A DNA stretch of 64,000 nt from the NCBI GenBank assembly GCA_965279355.1, contig OZ257155.1, positions 434,001-498,000 of the forward strand, written 5' to 3'. Shown one piece after another: positions 51,429 through 59,236 of the stretch (its first letter is position 1; every line of letters begins with the position of its first letter). The DNA comes from G965279355 sp965279355. Lineage in GTDB: Bacteria; Pseudomonadota; Alphaproteobacteria; CACIAM-22H2. The notes under the pieces are model-generated. The model had not been told where the DNA came from. It saw only the letters and a program-made list of their open reading frames with translations, and did not search any database. A program made the translations under genes and the position numbers.

Positions 51429-52073
51429 CTACCAGATTTCCCGGGCGGCTCTTTCCTCAGGCGTGTCTTTAGCGGTGTTCCACATGTAGCCCAAGGGATG
51501 GATCGCACCACAGTCCGGACAAGTGCGCTTCTTGGGGTCTCGGTTGAACTCTCGGATCGAAAGTTCTTCCGACTTCCAGATTCCAGCCAGGCCGAGCGTG
51601 CCAGTATTGTAGTAGTGCTCGTACAGCATCGTCATGCAACCGGGGGTCCTGCAGTAAAACGCATGGCTTTCGCCTTCGCGGCCAGTCGGATTCTGCATGA
51701 TGACGATGAAATGACCGAGGTCCTCGCCCTCCGCATTCGGTAGCGGCAAATACAGCTCGTCCATATCGTTGATGTGCCAGAAACCCATACTGTGGTTCAC
51801 ACGATGCGGCGTGCCGCCTGTCGTAATGTGGAAGCGCATCGGCTCGAAATGGCACTCGATGATTCCATCAGGCCCCATCTCGACAAAACTGTTAAAGGCG
51901 CCCTTGCGAGGATCGATGATGCCGTCCTTGGTGATCGACCGGCGGCGAATACCGTAGATATTCTGGCCGACGGTGCGCCAAGCCGAGAATTTAGATGCGA
52001 TCCGATCTTCGAGAAAATCCCAATCCTCGACGACTTTCTCAATGGGCTTGTCCACGGCGAGCGTCATATACAT
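51429..52073 (-). CDS. Cupin-rubredoxin protein, type B, copy 2
   Basis: This 214-residue protein is the first gene of the nine-gene minus-strand operon. A GGGAGA ribosome site precedes the ATG. The type B marks are kept: GQNIYGIRRR, DPRKGAF, GTPHRVNHSMGFWHINDMDE with His100 and Glu106. The first cysteine pair of the rubredoxin-like site is stretched to C141-x4-C146 (CRTPGC), while the second is CPDC. It ends KDTPEERAAREIW. The LysR gene on the other side is divergent and probably controls this operon. Confidence 0.72.
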   Translation of the reverse strand: MYMTLAVDKPIEKVVEDWDFLEDRIASKFSAWRTVGQNIYGIRRRSITKDGIIDPRKGAFNSFVEMGPDGIIECHFEPMRFHITTGGTPHRVNHSMGFWHINDMDELYLPLPNAEGEDLGHFIVIMQNPTGREGESHAFYCRTPGCMTMLYEHYYNTGTLGLAGIWKSEELSIREFNRDPKKRTCPDCGAIHPLGYMWNTAKDTPEERAAREIW

Positions 52074-52255
52074 CGCGCTTCTCCCATTAGTTAATCATCG
52101 TCTACGAAGTCGCGATGACAATTTTTTCCATGTCGTTAGCGCGCTTTACAATTGCCGCGCCCAGGCGCACGAGCTAGTGTCCGTGTACGGAATAAGTATG
52201 GGCGTGCGCGCTTGGAGCGTCCAACATAAACAAGCGCGCGCTGCCTGATAAAAAT

Positions 52256-52269
52256 TAGTCGGCTGACTA
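52256..52269. promoter_or_regulatory. Small inverted repeat in the LysR / cupin-operon gap
   Basis: TAGTC and GACTA form a five-base inverted repeat with a four-base spacer. It lies about 30 bases before the probable GTG start of the LysR gene, in the 227-base gap to the divergent nine-gene operon. Position and size would suit an autoregulatory LysR site. The arms are short, so chance is not excluded. Confidence 0.25.
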
Positions 52270-52300
52270 TATGCGAATGCCGACCGGGAGAGAAACTGAC

Positions 52301-53317
52301 GTGGATATCAGACATCTGCGTTACTTTGTGCGGATAGCAGACTTGAAGAGCATGGCGCGCGCGGCAACCGAATTGCACGTCGCGCAATCTGCACTTGGGT
52401 TGCACATTCGTAACCTCGAGCGCGAGCTAAAGGTACAGCTACTGGTCCGCCATTCGCGCGGCGTCGAACTCACCGAAGCAGGCCGCGTGCTGCGCGAACA
52501 TGCGGTCAAGCTCGTTCTTGGAGTTGAGGAGGCCCGCGAAGCCGTGCAGGCGACATCGATAATCGTCGACCAGCGGATTGTACTCGGCGTGACGCCCCCA
52601 ATGCAGCGCCCATTGATGATCGCGATGGCAAAACTGAAGAAGGCCGAGCATCTTCGATTTACTGTCAGGGTTGTTGACGGGCACAGCGAAGCGCTCGTCG
52701 AGCAAGTCTCTGCCAACAAGATGAGTATGTGCTGCGCGTATAATGTCGGCGAGCACGAAGGCTATCAGCGCATGAAGATCCTCGATGATGACATTGTTTT
52801 TGTTGAGCAGCGCGCGGGCCACGTTGTTAGTCCGACGATAGATTTCGCAGAGTTTGCCCGACGGCCGCTGGCGCTACCGCCATTGCCGCATCCGGCTCGT
52901 ATTCTTCTGGAAGGCGCGGCAAAGCGAAGGGGCCTGTCGCTGAACATCGCATTCGAGAGCCTGTCGGTCCTTGCAATCAGGGAGCTTGTGCAGCACGGCC
53001 TAGCGGCGGCGGCCTTTCCGTTTGGCACAGTCGCCTGCGATGTCGAAGACAAGCGGATTGAAATCCGGCGTATTGTTTCGCCGGGCCTTACCATGCCTCT
53101 ATGGTTCTTTCATTCAACGCAGCACGCACTTTCCCGAGCGGAAACCGCACTGGAAACCACTCTTCGCAAGGCCTTGGTGGACGAAATTTCCAACGCAAAG
53201 GAACGGTGGATGCAGGGGTATCGCACTGGACGCGCGCCGTCGCGTATTCCTCCAGGCAATCTAACGATGGCCCCCGCGCGTAAGCGCCGCAAAACCGTCA
53301 GGGCCGCGGCAGTATGA
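52301..53317 (+). CDS. LysR-family transcriptional regulator
   Basis: This 338-residue regulator begins at a GTG with a GGGAGAGA ribosome site; the usual LysR N-terminus (DIRHLRYFVRIADLKSMARAA) starts exactly there, so the ATG codons at 52271 and 52277 are less likely. The helix-turn-helix is followed by LHIRNLERELKVQLLVRHSRGVELTEAG. The effector domain starts near IVLGVTPP. It has a basic extension of about 25 residues at the C-terminus (ARKRRKTVR). It lies between the nine-gene operon (divergent) and the ABC genes (same direction), and so may control both. Confidence 0.85.
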   Translation: MDIRHLRYFVRIADLKSMARAATELHVAQSALGLHIRNLERELKVQLLVRHSRGVELTEAGRVLREHAVKLVLGVEEAREAVQATSIIVDQRIVLGVTPPMQRPLMIAMAKLKKAEHLRFTVRVVDGHSEALVEQVSANKMSMCCAYNVGEHEGYQRMKILDDDIVFVEQRAGHVVSPTIDFAEFARRPLALPPLPHPARILLEGAAKRRGLSLNIAFESLSVLAIRELVQHGLAAAAFPFGTVACDVEDKRIEIRRIVSPGLTMPLWFFHSTQHALSRAETALETTLRKALVDEISNAKERWMQGYRTGRAPSRIPPGNLTMAPARKRRKTVRAAAV

Positions 53318-53368
53318 AATGGTTCAATGCAGGGTCGACCGCCACTGCATCTAGGGAGAGACGTCAAA

Positions 53369-54250
53369 ATGGCAGCAAAAATTGCAATGATCCGTAATCC
53401 GGAAACCGAAGCAGCAGCGGAGGAAGCGAAGATTTCCATTCGTGGTCTGCGCAAGCATTTTGGCGTGATCGGGCGACATGTCGACGCGCTAGCCGGGATC
53501 GATCTCGACATCCGGCCTGGGGAGTTCTTTTGCATCGTGGGCCCGTCAGGATGCGGCAAGACAACAATGCTGCGGATCCTGGCCGAACTAGAAGCGCCAA
53601 GCGCCGGCTATATCGATATCCGCCGCGACAATAACGTGGCCTCGATGAACGGTAAGCCGCGGCCATTGAACAGCATGGTCTTCCAGGAGCAGAGCATCTT
53701 TCCGTGGATGACGGTGCGAAACAACGTCGCTTTCGGCCTTAAGGCGCGTGGCCTGTCGAAAAAAGAACGCTACGCGATCGCTGATCCGTTCATCGATAAG
53801 GTCGGATTGGGGGGCTTTGAAAGCGCCCTACCGCATCAGCTCTCCGGCGGCATGAAGCAGCGCGTGTCGATCGCACGAGCCTTCGCCAACGATCCCGAGA
53901 TCCTGCTAATGGACGAACCCTTCGCGGCTCTCGATGAACAGAACAAGCTGATCCTGCAAAAGGAACTGGTCCGCATCTGGGAAGAAACCCGCAAGACAGT
54001 GCTTTACGTCACGCACAGCATCGACGAGGCGATCGTGCTGGCTGACCGTATCCTGGTGATGAGTGCCCGCCCCGGCCGGATCAAAGAGATCATCGACATC
54101 GGCGCGGTCTTTGGTCGTCCCAGGCAGGTCGAAAAGGTGAAGGCGAGCCCGCAATACGGCGAGCTGTTCGGCCGCGTCTGGGAGTTGCTCCGCGACGAGG
54201 TCATGGCGGCAAGGCTAACCGAAATGCCCAGCGGGCAGAGTAACGCATAA
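53369..54250 (+). CDS. ABC transporter ATP-binding protein (nitrate/taurine type)
   Basis: This 293-residue ATPase starts at 53369 with an AGGGAGAG ribosome site. Motifs: Walker A GPSGCGKTT near 60, Q-loop MVFQEQSIFPWMTVRNNV, signature LSGGMKQR, Walker B LLMDEPFAALDEQ and switch His in VLYVTHS. It belongs to the TauB/SsuB subgroup, the type that works with NMT1/THI5-like binding proteins. It is the only ATPase in the 40-64 kb region, so it may serve several of the four binding proteins. It is 14 bases before its permease. Confidence 0.9.
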   Translation: MAAKIAMIRNPETEAAAEEAKISIRGLRKHFGVIGRHVDALAGIDLDIRPGEFFCIVGPSGCGKTTMLRILAELEAPSAGYIDIRRDNNVASMNGKPRPLNSMVFQEQSIFPWMTVRNNVAFGLKARGLSKKERYAIADPFIDKVGLGGFESALPHQLSGGMKQRVSIARAFANDPEILLMDEPFAALDEQNKLILQKELVRIWEETRKTVLYVTHSIDEAIVLADRILVMSARPGRIKEIIDIGAVFGRPRQVEKVKASPQYGELFGRVWELLRDEVMAARLTEMPSGQSNA

Positions 54251-54264
54251 AGGAGGGAGAACTC

Positions 54265-55116
54265 ATGCCAACCGATATTGCAAAGAGTGCGTCCTCCGTA
54301 GCCGCCGGCGGCACCGTGGAACGGATCAGCGCCAGAAGCCAGAGCAGCCTCAGCTGGTTTAGAGGTCCCAGCGAACGTCTGATGGCGCTCGTCTCTCCGA
54401 TCATCCTTCTTCTGATCTGGGAAGCCGCTTCATGGATGGGGTACATCGACCTGCGCTTCTTCCCGGCGCCCTCCTCCATCTTCATGGAGGCGGAGCGCAT
54501 GATCATCAGCGGTGAGCTTTGGATGCACGTCTCTATCAGCCTCCAACGCATTATCATCGGCTTCATATTCGGCGCCGTGCCCGGAATTATCCTCGGCCTG
54601 CTGATCGGTCTCTTCAAGCCGGTCCGGGCGCTGATCCAACCCATCGTCGATGCGACATTCCCGATCCCAAAGCTGGCGGTGTTGCCGTTGTTCATTATGA
54701 TCTTCGGCCTCGGCGAAGAAAGCAAATACGCCATCATCGCCACGGCGGTCATCTACATGGTGCTGATCAACACCGCGGCCGGCGTACGGAACATCGAGAA
54801 GATCTATCTCGATGTTGGTCGGAACTACCGCGCCAACAAGTGGATGATGTTTACGGACATCGCACTGCCCGGCGCGCTGCCGCTGATCGCCACCGGCCTA
54901 AAGCTAGGCATGGGTGTTGCGCTGCTTGTTATCGTCGCGGCGGAGTTTGTCGGCGCGAAAGCCGGCATCGGTTATCTCGTCTGGACTTCATGGCAGATTT
55001 TCCAGGTTGAGAAGATGTATGTCGGCCTGCTCGTCTCGGCGGTTCTCGGCTTCGTGGTGGCGATCCTGCTCGAATACCTGGAGCAGATCCTCGTGCCATG
55101 GAAGCATCGGACGTGA
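54265..55116 (+). CDS. ABC transporter permease (TauC/SsuC type)
   Basis: This 283-residue inner-membrane protein has an AGGAGGG ribosome site. A polar N-terminus of about 35 residues is followed by about six membrane segments, beginning LMALVSPIILLLIWEAASW. The EAA loop is near residues 175-200 (DVGRNYRANKWMMFTDIALPGALPLI). It pairs with the ATPase just upstream. The next gene encodes a Bug-type receptor instead of an NMT1-like one, so the natural binding protein of this pair is not certain. Confidence 0.88.
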   Translation: MPTDIAKSASSVAAGGTVERISARSQSSLSWFRGPSERLMALVSPIILLLIWEAASWMGYIDLRFFPAPSSIFMEAERMIISGELWMHVSISLQRIIIGFIFGAVPGIILGLLIGLFKPVRALIQPIVDATFPIPKLAVLPLFIMIFGLGEESKYAIIATAVIYMVLINTAAGVRNIEKIYLDVGRNYRANKWMMFTDIALPGALPLIATGLKLGMGVALLVIVAAEFVGAKAGIGYLVWTSWQIFQVEKMYVGLLVSAVLGFVVAILLEYLEQILVPWKHRT

Positions 55117-55132
55117 TCACGTGTACGCGTTA

Positions 55133-56098
55133 ATGTTCCGCATTCTGGTCCTGACACTTTCGGCGGTCGCGGCGTTTGCCGCACAAGCCGGAGCGCAGGA
55201 CTATCCGGCCAAGCCGATCACGATCCTCATGGGGTCGGCCGCCGGCAGTAATGCCGATTCCCTTACCCGTCTGATCGGCGACCACCTGAGACGGCTGGTT
55301 GGGCAGCCGGTCCTGGTGGAGAACAAGCCGGGTGCATTCGGCAACATCTCCGCCGAAGCTGTCGCTAAGGCGCGGCCAGACGGTTACACCCTACTGCTGT
55401 CACCGAACATCACCTATACGGTGGCGCCGTATATGTTCAAGAATCTGCCATTCGATCCGGTGAAGGACTTCACACCGATCGCCACGATCAGCCGGTTTCC
55501 TTTCGTGCTGGTCGTTGCCCCGGATCGTGTTCCGGTGAACTCGGTTACCGAGCTAACGGCGTATCTCAAGGCGAAGAAAAATGGCGGCATGGTCGGGACG
55601 TCCAGCGGCTTCGCTCTGGCGTCTACCGAACAGTATAAGTCGCTCGCCGGCCTGACCCTGACACAGGTGCCCTACCGGTCGATGGCCCAGGCGCTTACGG
55701 ATCTCTCGGCCGGTGAGATCGACTTCATGTTTGCTGATTCCAGCCTTGCGGTCGAGCAGAACCAGAGCAGGAAATATCGCGCACTTGCCGTCACCGCCGA
55801 ACAGCGCAGCCGTCAGGCGCCGAACGTCCCCACGATGCAGGAAGCCGGCCTGAACGGGTTCCTTCCGATTGCAGGATGGTTTGCCTTAGCTGGTCCTGCT
55901 GGATTGCCTGATACCATCGCCGACCGGCTAAACCAGCTCACTGCCACAATCGTGCAGTCAGAAGAAGTAGCGAGGTTTCTAGCGACCACTAACCACGAGC
56001 CCTTTCCCGGATCGCGCCAAGACATGGCCAAACTACAGAAACGCGAGCTCGCGAGTTGGGGAGAAATCGCGAAGATCGCCAAACTGGAAGTTCAGTAG
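55133..56098 (+). CDS. Bug/TctC-family substrate receptor
   Basis: This protein of about 321 residues has a signal peptide (VLTLSAVAAFAAQAGAQ) and the Bug marks DYPAKPITILMGSAAGSNADSL, ARPDGYTLLL and LPFDPVKDFTPIATI. A GTG at 55121 could also be the start. Bug receptors normally belong to tripartite tricarboxylate transporters; here the gene follows an ABC permease by 16 bases without TctA/B. It may serve signalling or a distant TctAB pair. It is a paralogue of the receptor at 5761. Confidence 0.83.
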   Translation: MFRILVLTLSAVAAFAAQAGAQDYPAKPITILMGSAAGSNADSLTRLIGDHLRRLVGQPVLVENKPGAFGNISAEAVAKARPDGYTLLLSPNITYTVAPYMFKNLPFDPVKDFTPIATISRFPFVLVVAPDRVPVNSVTELTAYLKAKKNGGMVGTSSGFALASTEQYKSLAGLTLTQVPYRSMAQALTDLSAGEIDFMFADSSLAVEQNQSRKYRALAVTAEQRSRQAPNVPTMQEAGLNGFLPIAGWFALAGPAGLPDTIADRLNQLTATIVQSEEVARFLATTNHEPFPGSRQDMAKLQKRELASWGEIAKIAKLEVQ

Positions 56099-56167
56099 AG
56101 TCCGCGCTGGCCCCGTTCAGAGGTTAGGCATCAAGTCATCCAACACTCAACAAACTGGAGACCACCA

Positions 56168-56839
56168 ATGGGTAAGCAACTGACTCTCGTGGCGTCTGAC
56201 AATAATAAGCTTTCTGCTTATCGTGCTGATCCGACGGGAAAGCCCAAAGGGGGCATTGTCGTCATTCAAGAGATTTTTGGGGTTAACGGGCATATCCGCA
56301 ATGTGTGCGACAAGATCGCCGCTGAAGGCTATGCAGCCGTGGCGCCTGCCTTATTCGATCGCCAGCAGCCCAATTACGAGAGTGGCTACACCCAGGCTGA
56401 TATCGATAAAAGTTTGGGCTTCTTAAAGAATCCCGACTTTGGCGCTTTCCTGAAAGATACACAGGCGGCGATCGACGAGTTGAAGGGAACCGGACCTGTC
56501 GGCATCATTGGTTTCTGTCTCGGCGGTACAATTGCTTTTGTTGCGGCAGCAGATCTCAACGGCTTGTCGGCGTCGGTCGGTTATTACGGCGGTTTCATCG
56601 CCAAGTTCGCGGACAAAAAACCGAAAGTGCCGACGCTGCTGATCTTCGGCGACAAGGACCACTCAATCCCGATGTCAGATGTCGAGGCGATTAAGAAGAA
56701 GCGCCCCGAGCTGGAATACAAGGTCTATGAAGGGGCCGCTCATGGCTTCAACTGCGACGAACGTGGCAGCTACCACAAGGAAAGCGCCGACGATGCGTGG
56801 AAGCGCTCAATAGCCTTCTTTGCGAAGAACTTGAAATAA
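56168..56839 (+). CDS. Dienelactone hydrolase family protein, second copy
   Basis: This 223-residue alpha/beta-hydrolase has the DLH triad: Cys117 in GFCLGG, Asp in FGDKDHSIP near 165 and His in YEGAAHGFNCDERGSY near 195. The form with HGFNCDERGSYH is the common carboxymethylenebutenolidase-like subgroup. It differs clearly from the copy at 40209. It is probably the last gene of the operon from 52301 or 53369, and ends in a strong bidirectional hairpin. Likely job: opening of a lactone formed after ring cleavage. Confidence 0.87.
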   Translation: MGKQLTLVASDNNKLSAYRADPTGKPKGGIVVIQEIFGVNGHIRNVCDKIAAEGYAAVAPALFDRQQPNYESGYTQADIDKSLGFLKNPDFGAFLKDTQAAIDELKGTGPVGIIGFCLGGTIAFVAAADLNGLSASVGYYGGFIAKFADKKPKVPTLLIFGDKDHSIPMSDVEAIKKKRPELEYKVYEGAAHGFNCDERGSYHKESADDAWKRSIAFFAKNLK

Positions 56840-56847
56840 CGGGTCGG

Positions 56848-56874
56848 GCCGGCTGAGGTTATACCTCAGCCGGC
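56848..56874. terminator. Bidirectional hairpin terminator
   Basis: A perfect 12-base inverted repeat (GCCGGCTGAGGT with ACCTCAGCCGGC) has a three-base loop. It is located between the convergent DLH and MarR genes and includes the last codons and the stop of the MarR gene. On the plus strand it is followed by TCTTCCTT. The stem strength makes termination in both directions likely even without a long T run. Confidence 0.75.
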
Positions 56875-57389
56875 TCTTCCTTCGCGGCGGAGAGCTGCTG
56901 GCCCTGCTCTCCGTCGATAAAGGCGAGAACGTTTTGGCGGATTCTTGTCATAAGTCGGAAGAACTGCGCGGCCTCGCTCTTGCTCAGCCCCTCCAGCGCA
57001 ATCTGCGTCACCTCTGCCGAAATCGGCTGAGTGATCTTTCGAATGTCCCTACCTTTTTTGGTCACGAAGATATGGATCGAGCGTTGATCCTTTGAATTGC
57101 GCTTGCGGACAACGTGCTTCGACTTCTCAAGCTGCCGCAGGGCCGCGGCAATCTGCGGCGGCGGAACACCGATGCGCCGGCCGAGTTCGATCTGACTGAT
57201 CCCGTCTTCCTGGATCAGGGCATTCACGATCCTAGCCTGACCCGGCGGAATGCCGAACGGCCGCAGCTTCATCCGAATCGCCTGCTGAATCACCAGATGT
57301 GTCTCGCGCAGAAAAAAGCCGGTCTCTGGCAGATGGGCCTCGTAAAAATAATCGGGAAACGAGCGTTTTTTCGATTTGGCCTTGTTCAT
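56859..57389 (-). CDS. MarR-family transcriptional regulator
   Basis: This protein of about 176 residues has the MarR winged helix: IQQAIRMKLRPFGIPPGQARIVNALIQEDGISQIELGRRI, recognition helix PPPQIAAALRQLEKSKHV and a wing with SKDQRSIHIFVTKKG. A Met at 57407 would add six residues, but the Met at 57389 has a better ribosome site (AGGCGAG). It is divergent from the third cupin pair, with a 22-base palindrome in the gap, so it probably represses that operon until a ligand of the pathway binds. Confidence 0.85.
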   Translation of the reverse strand: MNKAKSKKRSFPDYFYEAHLPETGFFLRETHLVIQQAIRMKLRPFGIPPGQARIVNALIQEDGISQIELGRRIGVPPPQIAAALRQLEKSKHVVRKRNSKDQRSIHIFVTKKGRDIRKITQPISAEVTQIALEGLSKSEAAQFFRLMTRIRQNVLAFIDGEQGQQLSAAKEEPAEV

Positions 57390-57507
57390 TGCTCGCCTGA
57401 TTTCCATTTTTTAGAGGGGCTGCACAGCAGCGCGCATCGTCGATAAAGACTTAATCGCATACTCACTTTTGGCAGGCAATCGGTCGCTCTCGTTACCGCA
57501 GCCGCTT

Positions 57508-57529
57508 AATCATTCACATGTATATGATT
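57508..57529. promoter_or_regulatory. Candidate MarR operator
   Basis: This 22-base element has outer arms AATCAT and ATGATT and a symmetric core ACATGT; 18 of 22 positions obey dyad symmetry. It lies in the 241-base gap between the MarR gene and the divergent third B-type cupin gene. Its length and symmetry fit a MarR dimer site. Confidence 0.6.
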
Positions 57530-57630
57530 TCTATTGCCGACCGCCCCGCCCAGGATTACCTTTAAGGGGCGTTTAAGATCGCTGGTCCCCAATGGACGAA
57601 GCCAATACCGATCGAAACGGAGGTTGCGCC

Positions 57631-58278
57631 ATGTTCCAGGAAATCATGATCAAGGAGCCGATCGAGAAGATCGTCGATGATTGGGATTTTTTTGACGAGA
57701 AGGTCTTGAAGAAATTCACGGGCTTCAAGGACATCGGCACCAACATCATCGGCGTGCGCCAGCGTGTAGTCCATCGCGGGCATCACAGCAATGTCGGCGA
57801 CCCCAAGAAGGGGAATATAGGCGTGACGCTGGAGATGGGCCCCAACGGCATCACCCGCGTCGATCATCGACCGCTGACTGTTCGCGTCACAACGGCGGGA
57901 ACGCCGCACCATGCGCCGCACAACTACGGGTACTGGCATATCAACGACAAGGATGAACTCTACATCCAGATTCCCGCGGAAATCGACGGCGAGCTCGGCC
58001 GGACCATTGTCCTGATGGGTATGCCGACCGGCAACGAGACCGATGGGTTTGCCTGGTACTGTGAGCACTGCATGACGCAGCTCTACGAAAAGCTGCTGGT
58101 CACTGGGCAAACCGGCTTGCCGGGCTTCTGGGCCGCCGAGGCAGCCGCGGTGCGCGTCTACAACTCGGATGTTCGCCACCGAACCTGCCCCGAGTGCAAC
58201 CACGTAAATCCGCTGGGCTATTGCTGGAACGCCGCCAAGGACACACCCGAGGAAGCCGCCGCGCGCCTTGCGTGGTAA
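57631..58278 (+). CDS. Cupin-rubredoxin protein, type B, copy 3
   Basis: This 215-residue protein starts at 57631 after a CGGAGG ribosome site; the start matches copy 1 (MFQEI). The type B marks are present with some drift: IGTNIIGVRQR, GTPHHAPHNYGYWHINDKDE with His93, His97, His103 and Glu109. The rubredoxin-like site is C144-x2-C147 and CPEC. The His that follows LG in copies 1 and 2 (LGH) is Arg here, so it is not a fixed ligand. It ends KDTPEEAAARLAW. It is the first gene of the plus-strand operon reaching at least 62953. Confidence 0.72.
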   Translation: MFQEIMIKEPIEKIVDDWDFFDEKVLKKFTGFKDIGTNIIGVRQRVVHRGHHSNVGDPKKGNIGVTLEMGPNGITRVDHRPLTVRVTTAGTPHHAPHNYGYWHINDKDELYIQIPAEIDGELGRTIVLMGMPTGNETDGFAWYCEHCMTQLYEKLLVTGQTGLPGFWAAEAAAVRVYNSDVRHRTCPECNHVNPLGYCWNAAKDTPEEAAARLAW

Positions 58279-58312
58279 GCGACGCAATTAACCAACGCGC
58301 CAGAACAGAAAA

Positions 58313-58903
58313 ATGGAACGATCGGCTGTGGCCCATCCGGCACTTCACCATGTCTTCGACTTCGCCCGCACCCCGGCCGAGCGCGGCCTGTGGCACAAGA
58401 CGGACGACTATTTCATCTGGACCACGCTTCGGCCGGCTCAGGAGCCGCCGCTGACCTTGTGGGAGCTGCGCCCGGAAGGCGTGCTGCGCATTCCCGACAG
58501 TCGCATGACTTTTCACCAGACACCCGCCAGCACGCCCCATCACTTCGATCATCTGTTCGGATACTGGCGCGAATGCGACACCGATCTCGTGTCGGTCCGC
58601 GCCGTTCAGCCGGAAGGCGTCCACTACGCCCTGGTCATCGGCGGTAAGCCCGGGTCTTACACCCGAGATGCGATCAGCTGGATCTGCCCTAAATGCGCCC
58701 ATGTCCTCGCCCGGTTCGAAGTGAAGACAGGCCCCACCGGGTGGTCGAAATTATGGGAAGAGGAAAAGGGTCGTGTCGGTGATTTCAATGCCGACCGCAA
58801 GCTGCGCATTTGCACACAGTGCGGTTTCGAGCACCCGCTCGCCTACCCGTTCGATCCGAACAAGGATTCACCTGTAGAAGCCGAAGCGCGCAAGTTCTGG
58901 TGA
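58313..58903 (+). CDS. Cupin-rubredoxin protein, type A, copy 3
   Basis: This 196-residue protein is the most distant type A copy. It still has the cupin block STPHHFDHLFGYWRECDTDL and the rubredoxin-like site CPKC with CTQC. The His and Glu positions are Arg86 and Leu92. It ends KDSPVEAEARKFW. It follows the B gene by 34 bases and touches the Rieske gene (stop 58903, ATG 58904). As with the other A proteins, a non-catalytic partner role is inferred. Confidence 0.7.
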   Translation: MERSAVAHPALHHVFDFARTPAERGLWHKTDDYFIWTTLRPAQEPPLTLWELRPEGVLRIPDSRMTFHQTPASTPHHFDHLFGYWRECDTDLVSVRAVQPEGVHYALVIGGKPGSYTRDAISWICPKCAHVLARFEVKTGPTGWSKLWEEEKGRVGDFNADRKLRICTQCGFEHPLAYPFDPNKDSPVEAEARKFW

Positions 58904-59236
58904 ATGATGGAAATCGAAGTCGCTCAGCTGACTGAACTCGAAGACGGCGCCGGCCGCGTGAGACGCGCCGGCCGCAAGGCGGTTGCGCTGTTTAAGGTGG
59001 CAGACAAGGTGTTCGCGACCGACGCAAGCTGCCCGCACCGCGCCGGACCGATGGCTGAAGGTGTGGTCAGCGTCGAGCGTCTTGAAGTGGTCTGCCCGTG
59101 GCACCGCTTCCGTTTCGACCTGAATGATGGACGCTGCGTCGCCTCACCAGACCGCGCATCCCTGCCCGTTTATCCCGTGCGCATCAGCGACGGCAAAGTT
59201 TTTGTGACGATCGACGAAAAAGACTTCAGGGGATAA
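58904..59236 (+). CDS. Rieske [2Fe-2S] ferredoxin, copy 2
   Basis: This 110-residue protein has the Rieske ligands C-P-H (ASCPHRAGPM) and C-P-W-H (VVCPWHRFRFD). It follows the type A gene with no gap, and its stop overlaps the ATG of the TAXI-like gene (TAATG). The same neighbour order, B-A-Rieske, is found at 50-52 kb on the other strand. It is therefore a fixed member of two of the three modules and probably an electron carrier for the cupin complex or for a nearby oxygenase. Confidence 0.85.
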   Translation: MMEIEVAQLTELEDGAGRVRRAGRKAVALFKVADKVFATDASCPHRAGPMAEGVVSVERLEVVCPWHRFRFDLNDGRCVASPDRASLPVYPVRISDGKVFVTIDEKDFRG

